This document shows positions 1 to 7,609 of a stretch of DNA of 64,000 nt, one piece after another; within the stretch, counting starts at the first letter, position 1; each line of letters opens with the position of its first letter. The notes under the pieces were generated by a model, which searched no databases, had not been told where the DNA came from, and saw only the letters and a program-made list of their open reading frames with translations. Source of the stretch: Coprococcus comes ATCC 27758 (lineage in GTDB: Bacteria > Bacillota > Clostridia > Lachnospirales > Lachnospiraceae). The position numbers and the translations under genes are program-made. Location of the stretch: positions 2,914,001 to 2,978,000 of the forward strand of contig NZ_CP102277.1 of the NCBI RefSeq assembly GCF_025149785.1, given 5' to 3'.

Positions 1-68
1 GCATACCCCTTATGAGCTTTATCTGGTTCAGACTCCCTCAAATATTCCTTAAACGGGTCTTTTTCCAT
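1..68 (-). CDS. Partial Fic-family-like protein, N-terminus only
   Basis: The reverse complement opens with ATG at 68 and reads 22 residues (MEKDPFKEYLRESEPDKAHK and on) to the window edge without a stop. The pattern 'DPFxEYxxxxEPDKAxKGYA' matches what I remember of the N-termini of Fic/DOC-type proteins of clostridia, in which a small inhibitory (VbhA-like) segment precedes the Fic domain. Fic proteins attach AMP to target proteins. The Fic core motif lies outside the window, so the family call rests on this short stretch only. The Shine-Dalgarno region is weak (GGGG 10 bases upstream). Confidence 0.4.
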   Translation of the reverse strand, partial: MEKDPFKEYLRESEPDKAHKGY

Positions 69-141
69 ATCCACTACCCCGCTTCATAGTCTTATAATTC
101 ACTCTTTTGCTTTCTATTTTTATTTTTTTATAAGAGATCCT

Positions 142-927
142 TTATTTTTTATCCGGTTCTTCTTCTCTGAGTTCTTTCATCTTTCTGAAATACGAACTCA
201 TCTCATCTGCCATTCCCGAAAGCCTGTTCAGCAGTCCGGAAAACTCCGTCAGCATCTCATCATCCTTGTAATACGGATACACAATATCATGGTCAATCTC
301 GCTCCATCCTTCTTCAAAAAGCGTTCTGCCCTGAATTTCCAGATAGTATCCGTGATACTTGATAATATAATGCAGTGAACGGTAATACCCGCCTGTCCGC
401 ACTTCAATCTGCGTACTGTCATAAATCCTTGTATCCCCGGAACGCTTGTATACTTTTGGACGTTCTGCGATATAGCAGTGCTCCGGATCCTCATCAAAAT
501 CCCGCAGCCTGTCCTCTATATAATTGTTCGGATCATTTTCAAACATCGAAGTGATGAACTTATGAAAATGGATCCAGTCCTCCCGGTAAAGGAAGAAAAC
601 CCTGATACCAATCAAATCTGTGATGTATTTGTGGTAATTCGATTTGTTGATATGTTCAAATTTTGCATAATTTTCTTTCCGCTTCCGAATGATCTTTTCC
701 AGAAGGTGCATTGGATTCTTGGTTCTGTAACGGTATGAATGGATCCCTGCCCGCTCAATATCATAAATATATTCATCTACAAATTCTTTTCCCAGATGAC
801 GGAACAATTTCGTTTTTGACATATAATCTTCATAGATCTCTGTCAGCTCCTCCCAGGAAATCCGGGCAGCCGTAAGGTCATCCTCTGTCAGATTACAGGT
901 TTTCAGAAATTCCTCTTTATTGATCAT
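142..927 (-). CDS. RelA/SpoT-domain protein (GTP pyrophosphokinase-like)
   Basis: 261 residues, small-alarmone-synthetase size. The RelA/SpoT synthetase signature is visible: DLIGIRV at about 104-110, the G-loop-like YYRSLHYIIKYHG at 181-193, then the hallmark LEIQGRTLFEEGWSEIDHDIVYP at about 196-218 (usual form EIQVRTxxEExWxExDH). These proteins transfer pyrophosphate from ATP to GDP or GTP to make (p)ppGpp; no hydrolase (HD) domain is present. The start chosen is the ATG at 927 because the family's alpha-helical N-terminus begins there; a longer frame to 1023 runs inside the upstream gene. The start lies 8 bases before the stop codon of the GTPase-nuclease gene ends (11-bp overlap), so the two genes are probably translationally coupled. 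Synthetase activity is inferred from family membership. Confidence 0.85.
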   Translation of the reverse strand: MINKEEFLKTCNLTEDDLTAARISWEELTEIYEDYMSKTKLFRHLGKEFVDEYIYDIERAGIHSYRYRTKNPMHLLEKIIRKRKENYAKFEHINKSNYHKYITDLIGIRVFFLYREDWIHFHKFITSMFENDPNNYIEDRLRDFDEDPEHCYIAERPKVYKRSGDTRIYDSTQIEVRTGGYYRSLHYIIKYHGYYLEIQGRTLFEEGWSEIDHDIVYPYYKDDEMLTEFSGLLNRLSGMADEMSSYFRKMKELREEEPDKK

Positions 928-3700
928 TTGCTCTCTCACCCAATTCTTTCCGGCCCATGCGGACCTCTTCCATATGACCGGCAAGCTCTCTGTCCATATG
1001 ATCGAACAGATAATTTTTCGCACTCTCTTTGTGAAGCTCCCATTCTTCCTGAATCTGCCGGTTCACGATCTTCACCTCTTCCAGGAACTCCCGGGAAGAT
1101 ATGATCGTACCTCCCTGTCCCTGTGTGATCACCTGTTCCACACCATCTGATGTAACTACCGTCACATGATACTTTCTTCCGACTTCATGTACTACCTTTT
1201 CAATGTACATATCCGCCGTCTCAGCTTCTTTTGTATACACAACATGAATGTTATGGTATTTGAAGATTTCCATTGCTTCGCCTTCAACCTTGTAGGCATC
1301 AAATACCAGGATCAGAGGATAGTTCTTGAACCCCTGATAATTGCAAAGCACATCCATCAGTTTATTTCTTGCTGCTTCAATATTCTCTTTTGCCAGTTCT
1401 TTCAGATCCTCCCATGCGAAAATAACATTATAACCATCTACCAGCAAATATTCCTGTACGCCTTCTTCATCTTTCTTTGCTTTTGGCGTTTTCCCTGCAG
1501 TCACAGTCTTTGGAAGACGATCGGCTTTTCTCTCTACCCGTCCGTAAGTCCGGATAAAAATCTCTTCCAGTTCCCTGTCTTCTCTGGCATTACGTGCATA
1601 ATGCCTGCCGCCTCTGGCTGCTGCTTCTGCTGATCCGCTTTTCTCCTTGCGTAAATTTACCGGTACAGTCTCATCCAGACTTTTTTCTGTCTCTCCTGCC
1701 AGCCTTTTCCGCTCTTCCAGGATTTTCGGAAGCTGTGCCTCAATATGCATATGTTCCGGCACTTCCTGCCACGGTACATTATATCCTGCTCCATGAGCAC
1801 AGAATACAGAGCCCGTCGGATTCTCCACATCCCGTTCCGGATCGTAACCAATCGCCTCTACAACCTCGTCCTGGTTATGGCATGGAAAATATCCCTTCAG
1901 CGTACAGAACAGTTTCCCTCTTCCTCTGCTGTATGTGGTTACTTCTCTCTGATAATCCTGCATTTCAGACACCGGTGCACTTCCGGTGACCACAGCCATA
2001 TCATCTTCCGTCTCCGGTCCGTCAAATTCTCCATTCATCCGCTGAATATCCGTAAGTGCACGGCCTGTCATCTCTGACGGAATTTCCAGACGAAATGCAT
2101 AATACGGTTCAAGCAGTACATTCTCTGCCTGCATCAGTCCCTGGCGGATCGCACGGTACACAGCCTGGCGGAAATCTCCGCCCTCTGTATGCTTCAGATG
2201 TGCACGTCCACTGGCAAGTGTGATCTTCACATCAGTAAGCACCGATCCCGTCAGAACGCCCCGATGCTCTCTTTCCAGCACATGCGTCAGGATCAGTCGC
2301 TGCCAGTTCTTGTCCAGCACATCCTCACTGCAGATCGTATCGATCGAGATTCCACTTCCCGGCTCTCCCGGTTCCAGTATCAGATGCACTTCCGCATAAT
2401 GACGCAGTGGCTCAAAATGCCCTACTCCTTCAACTGTATTTTTAATCGTTTCTTTGTAAACAATATTCCCGCTTCCAAAGGAAATATCCACGTCAAACCG
2501 TTCTTTTACAAGGCTTTGCAGAATCTCCGTCTGCACTTCGCCCATCAGCTGGACCTGGATCTCTCCTGCCTCTTCATTCCAGACTACACGGAGCATCGGA
2601 TCTTCTTCCTCCAGTTGCCTGAAATTCTGCAGCATCCGGTGTACATCACAGCCTTCCGGCAGCTCCACCCGATAATTCAGAACCGGCTCCAGTATCGGTG
2701 CCGAAGAACCTTGCTGCATCCCAATCCCCTGTCCCGGATAAGTCCGGGTAAGTCCTGTCACAGCACAGATACAGCCTTTTTCTGCTTCCTGCACCATCTC
2801 GTACTTGTCCCCGGAATAAATCCGGATCTGATTAACTTTCTCCTGCATAGGCTCTTCCTCTGCCATATATTCCAGGATCTCTTTAACCTTCAGTACTCCG
2901 TTTGTGATCTTCACATGTGTCAGACGGCTGCCCTGTGAATCTCTGGATATCTTATATACCTTCGCTCCAAATGCTTCTTCAGCATGCGTCCCGCTTACCG
3001 GTCCGTCCATGTATTTTTCCAATCCGTCCAGTAATTCCTGCACACCTTCCAGCTTCAGTGCCGAACCGAAATAGCATGGAAATACCTTTCGTTCCCGGAT
3101 CAGCGTCTGAATCTGGCTCGCCGTGATCTCTCCATTTTCCAGATAGCTTTCCATTACCGTCTCGTCGCACATAGACAGCTCTTCCAGAAATTCTTCACCC
3201 GCTTCTGTAAAATCCACACACTCTCCGCTGAGCTTCCGCTTTAATTCAGTAAGTCTGTCCTGTCTGTCCGTCCCGTCCTGATCCATCTTATTTATGAAAA
3301 TAAAGGTCGGAACCTGATACCTTGCAAGAAGATTCCACAAGGTTCGTGTATGTCCCTGCACACCGTCCGCTCCGCTGACAACCAGGATTGCATAATCAAG
3401 AACCTGCAGGGTACGCTCCATTTCTGCTGAAAAGTCCACATGCCCCGGTGTATCAAGAAGAGTCACCTGCTTGTCTCCAAGCACAAAATTCGCCTGCTTG
3501 GAAAAAATGGTAATCCCCCGGCTTCTCTCCAGCGTATACGTGTCCAGAAATGCATCTCCATGGTCAACTCTTCCAAGCTTTCTGATCTGACCGGTAAGAT
3601 AAAGGATTCCTTCCGAAAGCGTCGTCTTTCCGGCATCCACATGCGCCAGGATCCCGACAGACATATATTGTTTTGGCTTATTTTCAGATGTTGCTGCCAT
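917..3700 (-). CDS. TetM/EF-G-like translation GTPase fused to a C-terminal YacP (Rae1-like NYN) nuclease domain
   Basis: 927 residues against about 640 for Tet(M). Residues 10-720 follow the ribosomal-protection GTPase plan: P-loop AHVDAGKTT (19-27), DTPGH (83-87), NKMD (137-140), then EF-G domains II-V. From 750 to about 890 lies a second module: LLVDGYNVIFAW with D755 and N758, VFDAYK (D801), ETADMYIE (D830) and TSDGVEQ (D852), the acidic pattern of NYN/YacP ribonucleases. Bacillus Rae1 (YacP) is known to cut mRNA in the ribosomal A site, and Tet(M) is known to bind the same factor-binding face, so the fusion makes sense as a ribosome-directed nuclease (inference). The domain IV loop that in Tet(M) reads STPADFR reads HTEGGDFR here, so a classic tetracycline-resistance role is doubtful. 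The SD (AAAGGGG) sits inside a terminator-like hairpin just upstream. An alarmone-synthetase-like gene overlaps the 3' end. Confidence 0.85.
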   Translation of the reverse strand: MAATSENKPKQYMSVGILAHVDAGKTTLSEGILYLTGQIRKLGRVDHGDAFLDTYTLERSRGITIFSKQANFVLGDKQVTLLDTPGHVDFSAEMERTLQVLDYAILVVSGADGVQGHTRTLWNLLARYQVPTFIFINKMDQDGTDRQDRLTELKRKLSGECVDFTEAGEEFLEELSMCDETVMESYLENGEITASQIQTLIRERKVFPCYFGSALKLEGVQELLDGLEKYMDGPVSGTHAEEAFGAKVYKISRDSQGSRLTHVKITNGVLKVKEILEYMAEEEPMQEKVNQIRIYSGDKYEMVQEAEKGCICAVTGLTRTYPGQGIGMQQGSSAPILEPVLNYRVELPEGCDVHRMLQNFRQLEEEDPMLRVVWNEEAGEIQVQLMGEVQTEILQSLVKERFDVDISFGSGNIVYKETIKNTVEGVGHFEPLRHYAEVHLILEPGEPGSGISIDTICSEDVLDKNWQRLILTHVLEREHRGVLTGSVLTDVKITLASGRAHLKHTEGGDFRQAVYRAIRQGLMQAENVLLEPYYAFRLEIPSEMTGRALTDIQRMNGEFDGPETEDDMAVVTGSAPVSEMQDYQREVTTYSRGRGKLFCTLKGYFPCHNQDEVVEAIGYDPERDVENPTGSVFCAHGAGYNVPWQEVPEHMHIEAQLPKILEERKRLAGETEKSLDETVPVNLRKEKSGSAEAAARGGRHYARNAREDRELEEIFIRTYGRVERKADRLPKTVTAGKTPKAKKDEEGVQEYLLVDGYNVIFAWEDLKELAKENIEAARNKLMDVLCNYQGFKNYPLILVFDAYKVEGEAMEIFKYHNIHVVYTKEAETADMYIEKVVHEVGRKYHVTVVTSDGVEQVITQGQGGTIISSREFLEEVKIVNRQIQEEWELHKESAKNYLFDHMDRELAGHMEEVRMGRKELGERANDQ

Positions 3701-3701
3701 C

Positions 3702-3762
3702 GAAAAAATGCCCCTTTCTGCTCATAATAATCTCTTGATTATCATATCACAGAAAGGGGCAT
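3702..3762 (-). promoter_or_regulatory. Terminator-like hairpin and possible 6-codon leader peptide before the GTPase-nuclease gene
   Basis: Perfect 12-bp arms (3709-3720 and 3750-3761; TGCCCCTTTCTG / CAGAAAGGGGCA) enclose a loop that itself contains ATAAT/ATTAT. On the minus strand the 3' arm is followed at once by TTTTTT and then by the start codon at 3700. The AAAGGGG of the 3' arm is also the ribosome binding site. A minute frame ATG CCC CTT TCT GTG ATA TGA (3762 to 3742) covers the 5' arm. The layout (short frame, terminator, ribosome-protection-type gene) resembles the attenuated leader known for tet(M). No good SD precedes the mini-frame, so its translation is uncertain. Confidence 0.55.
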
Positions 3763-3802
3763 AAGTCGACACGCGAATCTTTTTATCTGTCCTGCTTTTC
3801 AT

Positions 3803-3829
3803 TTGACATTTTCTGCGGTAAGATACAAT
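3803..3829 (+). promoter_or_regulatory. Candidate promoter of the DUF885 gene
   Basis: TTGACA at 3803-3808 and TACAAT at 3824-3829 are separated by only 15 bp, which is short. The gene start is 38 bp downstream, with GGAGAG at 3850. Confidence 0.35.
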
Positions 3830-3867
3830 CAGAACAAATTTCTAAAAAAGGAGAGTGCCATTTACTC

Positions 3868-5523
3868 ATGAAAAATACTGACTTAACCAATACTTACCGC
3901 GAACTTGACAGAGAACTTGCCATTTTGCATGACCAACTCGAAAGCCACCGTTCTTTTGAAAATATCCTTTTTCTCCCGACTCCCGAAAAGATCAGATCGG
4001 TCCGCGAAAAATGGAACGATTTAAAAACACAGGTTGAAAACCTGGATACACCTGACAATGTCTATCGTCTGGTGAAGCATCATCTGAATGACTTCCTGGA
4101 TTCTCTTAAATTTACTATCGAAGAAAAAGAACACAATCCGGAAGCACCTCTCCTGGATTTTGTCTATTATCTTCAGGAAATCGCTCGCTGTGACAGGCGT
4201 TCTAATGAAGTACGTCTCGATGTCCTGACCAGAAAATTACAGGCATTTCATGAAAATCAGGATTTGATCCTTAATCTGATCCACACACAATACGGAGAAA
4301 ATGAAGCTTCCCTTTCTTCTGCCTTTGCCCGCGCAAGGCTGGATATGCAGCGCGACCAGAAACTGTTAAATGAATATTTCCCGGATTTCACAGAAGAACA
4401 GATTGCATCTTTATCACAGTCCTTCCGGATTTTTATCGATCAGCTTCAGGAAATGGCAGATTTACTCGGTTCTGACTGCCAGTCTGACTCTGAAGAATTG
4501 TTAAAGGATGATCTCTCAAAGACCATCAAGATGGATCCGGAAGCTTACCGCAGCCTTCTGAAAAACCGTCTTGGTGTATCTCTCGACGAACTGCTTGCAT
4601 GGCATAAAGAAGAAATTGAAAAGACCCGTGCTGAAGTATTCGAAATCGCCTCCAAATTAGAGCTTCCGGAAGGAACTCCGAAGACAATGAAAGAAGTCAG
4701 CGATGTGCTTTTCCGCTATGCCGGTCCTTGTGACAGTGCCGAGGAAATGTATACACGTGCCAGAAATTATCTAAAACGTACCCGTGCTGTCGCTCATGAA
4801 TATGTACGTCTTCCGGAAGATGAAACCTGTCTGTGCGTTCCTCTTCCGCCTTGCTATAAGGATTCTTACCCTTGGGGCGGTTATGAGGGTGGTGATTTCC
4901 GTGTCAAACCGCTCCGCGGCCAGATGTTCCTGAATCAGTATAATTATCAGAACATTACCGATGGCTGGATCAAGATGAATACCATGCACGAAACTTATCC
5001 GGGACACCATGTCCAGTTTATCCGCGCAGCGATCGATCCAACACCGGAAACTGTAAAAATAGGAGCAAAAAGTGTACCTCTGGAAGAGGGAACCTGTATT
5101 CGGACTGAACGCGCATTTACCTTTATCTTTGCGGAAGACCCGTTCTTCCCTCTGTTCGTTGCATTCCGCCGTCATCATGCCTCTGTCCGTATCCTGGTTG
5201 ATCTGCAGCTGTATTATTTTGGAGTGACACTGGAGGATGCTGTAAAAATCTACGAAGAAGAGCTTGGCTTTGACCGCGTAACTGCCCGCGCCCAGATACA
5301 GGCACACCAGAATGCGCCGGGATATTTCACCTGCTATTATTATGGAATGAAGAAAATCTGCGACTGGGAAAAAGAGTATGGATATACGAAATGGGATTAT
5401 ACGGAACTGCTGTTCTCAGCCGGGCGGATCAGTATGGAAAGCCTGGAGATGCTGGTTAAGATGACCAAAGAAGAGCAGGGACGTTTCTTTACGGAGTTCC
5501 GGAGCTTGCTGATGGATGAATAG
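3868..5523 (+). CDS. DUF885 family protein, putative metallopeptidase
   Basis: 551 residues, normal for bacterial DUF885 proteins. The diagnostic HETYPGHH segment is at residues 374-381, followed by the conserved EEGTCIRTERAF helix near 410. In this family the HExxPGHH motif is thought to bind a metal by analogy with gluzincin peptidases; some members are described as carboxypeptidase- or dipeptidase-like. No signal peptide or membrane segment is seen, so the protein is probably cytoplasmic. It is transcribed alone, divergent from the GTPase-nuclease gene and convergent with the DUF4317 gene. The SD (AAGGAG) is 14 bases from the ATG, a long spacing, but no better start is in frame. Substrate unknown. 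Confidence 0.85.
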   Translation: MKNTDLTNTYRELDRELAILHDQLESHRSFENILFLPTPEKIRSVREKWNDLKTQVENLDTPDNVYRLVKHHLNDFLDSLKFTIEEKEHNPEAPLLDFVYYLQEIARCDRRSNEVRLDVLTRKLQAFHENQDLILNLIHTQYGENEASLSSAFARARLDMQRDQKLLNEYFPDFTEEQIASLSQSFRIFIDQLQEMADLLGSDCQSDSEELLKDDLSKTIKMDPEAYRSLLKNRLGVSLDELLAWHKEEIEKTRAEVFEIASKLELPEGTPKTMKEVSDVLFRYAGPCDSAEEMYTRARNYLKRTRAVAHEYVRLPEDETCLCVPLPPCYKDSYPWGGYEGGDFRVKPLRGQMFLNQYNYQNITDGWIKMNTMHETYPGHHVQFIRAAIDPTPETVKIGAKSVPLEEGTCIRTERAFTFIFAEDPFFPLFVAFRRHHASVRILVDLQLYYFGVTLEDAVKIYEEELGFDRVTARAQIQAHQNAPGYFTCYYYGMKKICDWEKEYGYTKWDYTELLFSAGRISMESLEMLVKMTKEEQGRFFTEFRSLLMDE

Positions 5524-5546
5524 GGTTTAGGTTGTTGAAGGGATAC

Positions 5547-5714
5547 GAAAAAACGGATAAATAAATGGATCGGGTCTGCTTCCCACGCACTGGGCATTCC
5601 GATGAGCCTCTGAAAGCGTATATTGTGTCAGCAATGGCTTCCACAATATACTGAGTCTCATCTCCATAGTGCTCAAGGGAATCTGACCCGATCCATTTAT
5701 TTATCCGTTTTTTC
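5547..5714. repeat. Long interrupted palindrome (about 170 bp) between convergent genes
   Basis: 5547-5576 and 5685-5714 are perfect 30-bp inverted arms, with AAAAAA/TTTTTT at their outer ends and GGATCGGGTC/GACCCGATCC at their inner ends. Inside, TTCCC/GGGAA and GATGAG/CTCATC continue the pairing imperfectly, and a centre of perfect 10-bp arms (5618-5627 GTATATTGTG and 5642-5651) closes the structure. Imperfect symmetry also runs outward on both sides (GTTG...AGG against its complement). The minus strand carries a 107-codon open frame (5489-5812) through the whole element; I do not recognise its product. It may act as a bidirectional terminator, but arm length and ordered symmetry look more like a small mobile palindromic element. 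Confidence 0.7.
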
Positions 5715-5883
5715 TGGTACTCCTGCAACTTGAAAATTTTCCCTTGTGGAGCATCAGCTCGCTGCGCATGGCTGATGGTGATTTGTTTGTCTAGGGTTTT
5801 AACCATATTCATAAATTTGAGTATAATGATTTGTTTTAGTTTTTAAAAATTTGTATCTTTAAAATATTTCCAACAACACATTA

Positions 5884-6501
5884 TTATAAAGATATAAGTC
5901 TACCAAGTTCTTCACGTTTCTTTTCAGTTATGCCATAGATATTTATGTGGTTCAGGTCACCGCTGCGGTCTGTAAAGGCGGGGAAGAGGAAGCCGGATGT
6001 TGGGGATCCGGGTTCGTATTCGCCGACAAGGGGACAGATGGCGCAGATGAGGTAAGGGAACATCTCTTCGGATTCTCCGAGGCGTTCTTTGTCGGTGGCT
6101 TTGGATGGGATATCGTAGTTATCATGGAAAACATAGATCGCATAAGGGGTGGTGATCCGGATGTTTTCCATGATGATATCATAAAGAGTATCCATCAGGG
6201 CATCGTTTTTGAGTTCACAGTCTCTGAGCGCCATTAAAAGTTGCCACATACTTCCGGCTTTCTGATTTTCCGGCTGGATCTCGTATTTCTTCAGTTTTGT
6301 GTTTGTCTCTGCAAATGGAATCGTTTTGGCGATTGCGAGATTTTTTGTTTTTTCTGACGGAGAGAGTTTAAGGAAGTTGATGTTAAAGCTTCCTTCAAAA
6401 TCTCCGTCTGCATCTACATAACAGCCTGCTATTCTTGTGAATGATGTTCTTGCAGGCGTCATCCGCCGCGTCAATTCCAGCATATCTTCTCGGTTGATCA
6501 T
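5884..6501 (-). CDS. DUF4317 family protein, apparently short or truncated
   Basis: 205 residues. The N-terminal part is typical of the family as I remember it: MINREDMLELTRRMTPARTS, then GCYVDADGDFEGSFN, KTKNLAIAKTIPF, ELKNDALMDTLYDII, YVFHDNYDIP, ICPLVGEYEPG and FLFPAFTDRSGDLNHINIY. Function is unknown. Family members I recall are nearly twice as long; here the frame closes with two TAA codons soon after the FLFPAF segment, 170 bp from the long palindrome. It is therefore either a natural short version or a copy that lost its C-terminal half. A GAGAGGAAC ribosome binding site is present. Downstream it converges with the DUF885 gene. Confidence 0.75.
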   Translation of the reverse strand: MINREDMLELTRRMTPARTSFTRIAGCYVDADGDFEGSFNINFLKLSPSEKTKNLAIAKTIPFAETNTKLKKYEIQPENQKAGSMWQLLMALRDCELKNDALMDTLYDIIMENIRITTPYAIYVFHDNYDIPSKATDKERLGESEEMFPYLICAICPLVGEYEPGSPTSGFLFPAFTDRSGDLNHINIYGITEKKREELGRLISL

Positions 6502-6586
6502 TTGTATTTGTTCCTCTCTTTGAATATCAATTGAGTCTCACTCCGTTGACCTGTTTCTATTTTCTAAGTTCTCATATCATCCATTG

Positions 6587-7609
6587 CTAAAATTCTTCTA
6601 TTTCAGCAACACGGTCCCCCTGCTTTTCTTTCCAAATCATCAGGTACACTTTGAAATCTACCGAATCTCTCGCCGCAGCAAATGGCTCCTCACGTACAAG
6701 TGTAACTTTCTGTCCATTTGACTCCAGCTCTGCTTTTCTTTTTTCGGCTTTTTTCAAAATGTTCTGATATTTCTGATTAAATTTCTCTCCAAAATCCCTC
6801 CGTGGATAATTTTCCGCTTCTTTGGCAAGTTTTTTATTTAGCAAGTCTACAACCGCCACATGTTTCTCCCGATGTAATAGTCGGGCAATCCATCTGCTCA
6901 TTCTTTTTCCATGATATCTCCGGTATCTTTGCAGCCACCACAACAGACTTTTATCCCCTGCTTCTTTAACAAGCTCTTCCATTACATCCATTGCCTCTTC
7001 GGTCGGATTCCACGGATCTTCCATCGGGACAATATATTTTGCCGGAACTGCCGGATAACAGGTATAGTTCAGCGGAGGAAAATGTACCAGTTTTGCAAGT
7101 TTCCGTTCTGTATCACTTGTTGCCTTTTCTCCAAGATATTCACATTTATCACTCAGAATCGCCAGACGATATTCCAGAATCCGCAGATACTCATACCCTT
7201 TCACCCAGAAATGTCCTATATCTCCGTAATTATAGAGATTCATCTCCAGCGAAAGATCCTGGAAGAAAATGGTCACAACCGTTTCGCCCTGATATACGAC
7301 AAGTACATATTCTCCATCCTCCTGGCTTAAAGTTGCGTCCAGCTCTCCTTCATAATCTTTCTGATAATGTCCGGTCATTCTTGCACCAGAGAATACCAGA
7401 AAGCTTTCCACTGCATCATTCATCAGATACACCAGACGCATTTCATCCTGGTTTTCCACATCTTTGTCTGGAAACAGAAGTTCAAACTGATCCTGACCGA
7501 GTAACTGGGCAAGCTTCTGGAAGGCCTCCGGAATTTCTTCATATGCACTTTCTGTATCCATGAACGCTTCCTCTGCTGACATATTTTCCTGTATTTCCAG
7601 TTCACTCAT
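6587..7609 (-). CDS. Uncharacterised acidic protein, possibly DUF3878-like
   Basis: 340 residues with no signal peptide or transmembrane segment. The N-terminal 50 residues are acidic. The middle contains aromatic-rich stretches (FLVFSGARMTGHYQKDY, GHFWVKGYEYLRILEYRLAIL) and LNYTCYPAVPAKYIVPMEDPW. The C-terminal third is basic and helical (LLWWLQRYRRYHGKRMSRWIARLLHREKH). I tentatively connect it with the uncharacterised DUF3878 family but cannot confirm this. Its ATG follows directly on the TAG stop of the upstream transglutaminase-like gene (TAGATG), so the two are almost certainly co-translated and may work together. Function unknown. Confidence 0.6.
   Translation of the reverse strand: MSELEIQENMSAEEAFMDTESAYEEIPEAFQKLAQLLGQDQFELLFPDKDVENQDEMRLVYLMNDAVESFLVFSGARMTGHYQKDYEGELDATLSQEDGEYVLVVYQGETVVTIFFQDLSLEMNLYNYGDIGHFWVKGYEYLRILEYRLAILSDKCEYLGEKATSDTERKLAKLVHFPPLNYTCYPAVPAKYIVPMEDPWNPTEEAMDVMEELVKEAGDKSLLWWLQRYRRYHGKRMSRWIARLLHREKHVAVVDLLNKKLAKEAENYPRRDFGEKFNQKYQNILKKAEKRKAELESNGQKVTLVREEPFAAARDSVDFKVYLMIWKEKQGDRVAEIEEF

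Noticed and set aside
2189-2938. 249-codon plus-strand frame within the GTPase gene.
   Set aside because: Antisense shadow of a well-conserved gene, with no start signal.
917-3700. A tetracycline-resistance gene of the tet(M) class.
   Set aside because: The domain IV loop differs, an RNase domain is fused and no mobile context is seen; resistance should not be claimed.
4771-5307. 178-codon minus-strand frame within the DUF885 gene.
   Set aside because: Composition follows the opposite coding strand; no family resemblance or ribosome site.
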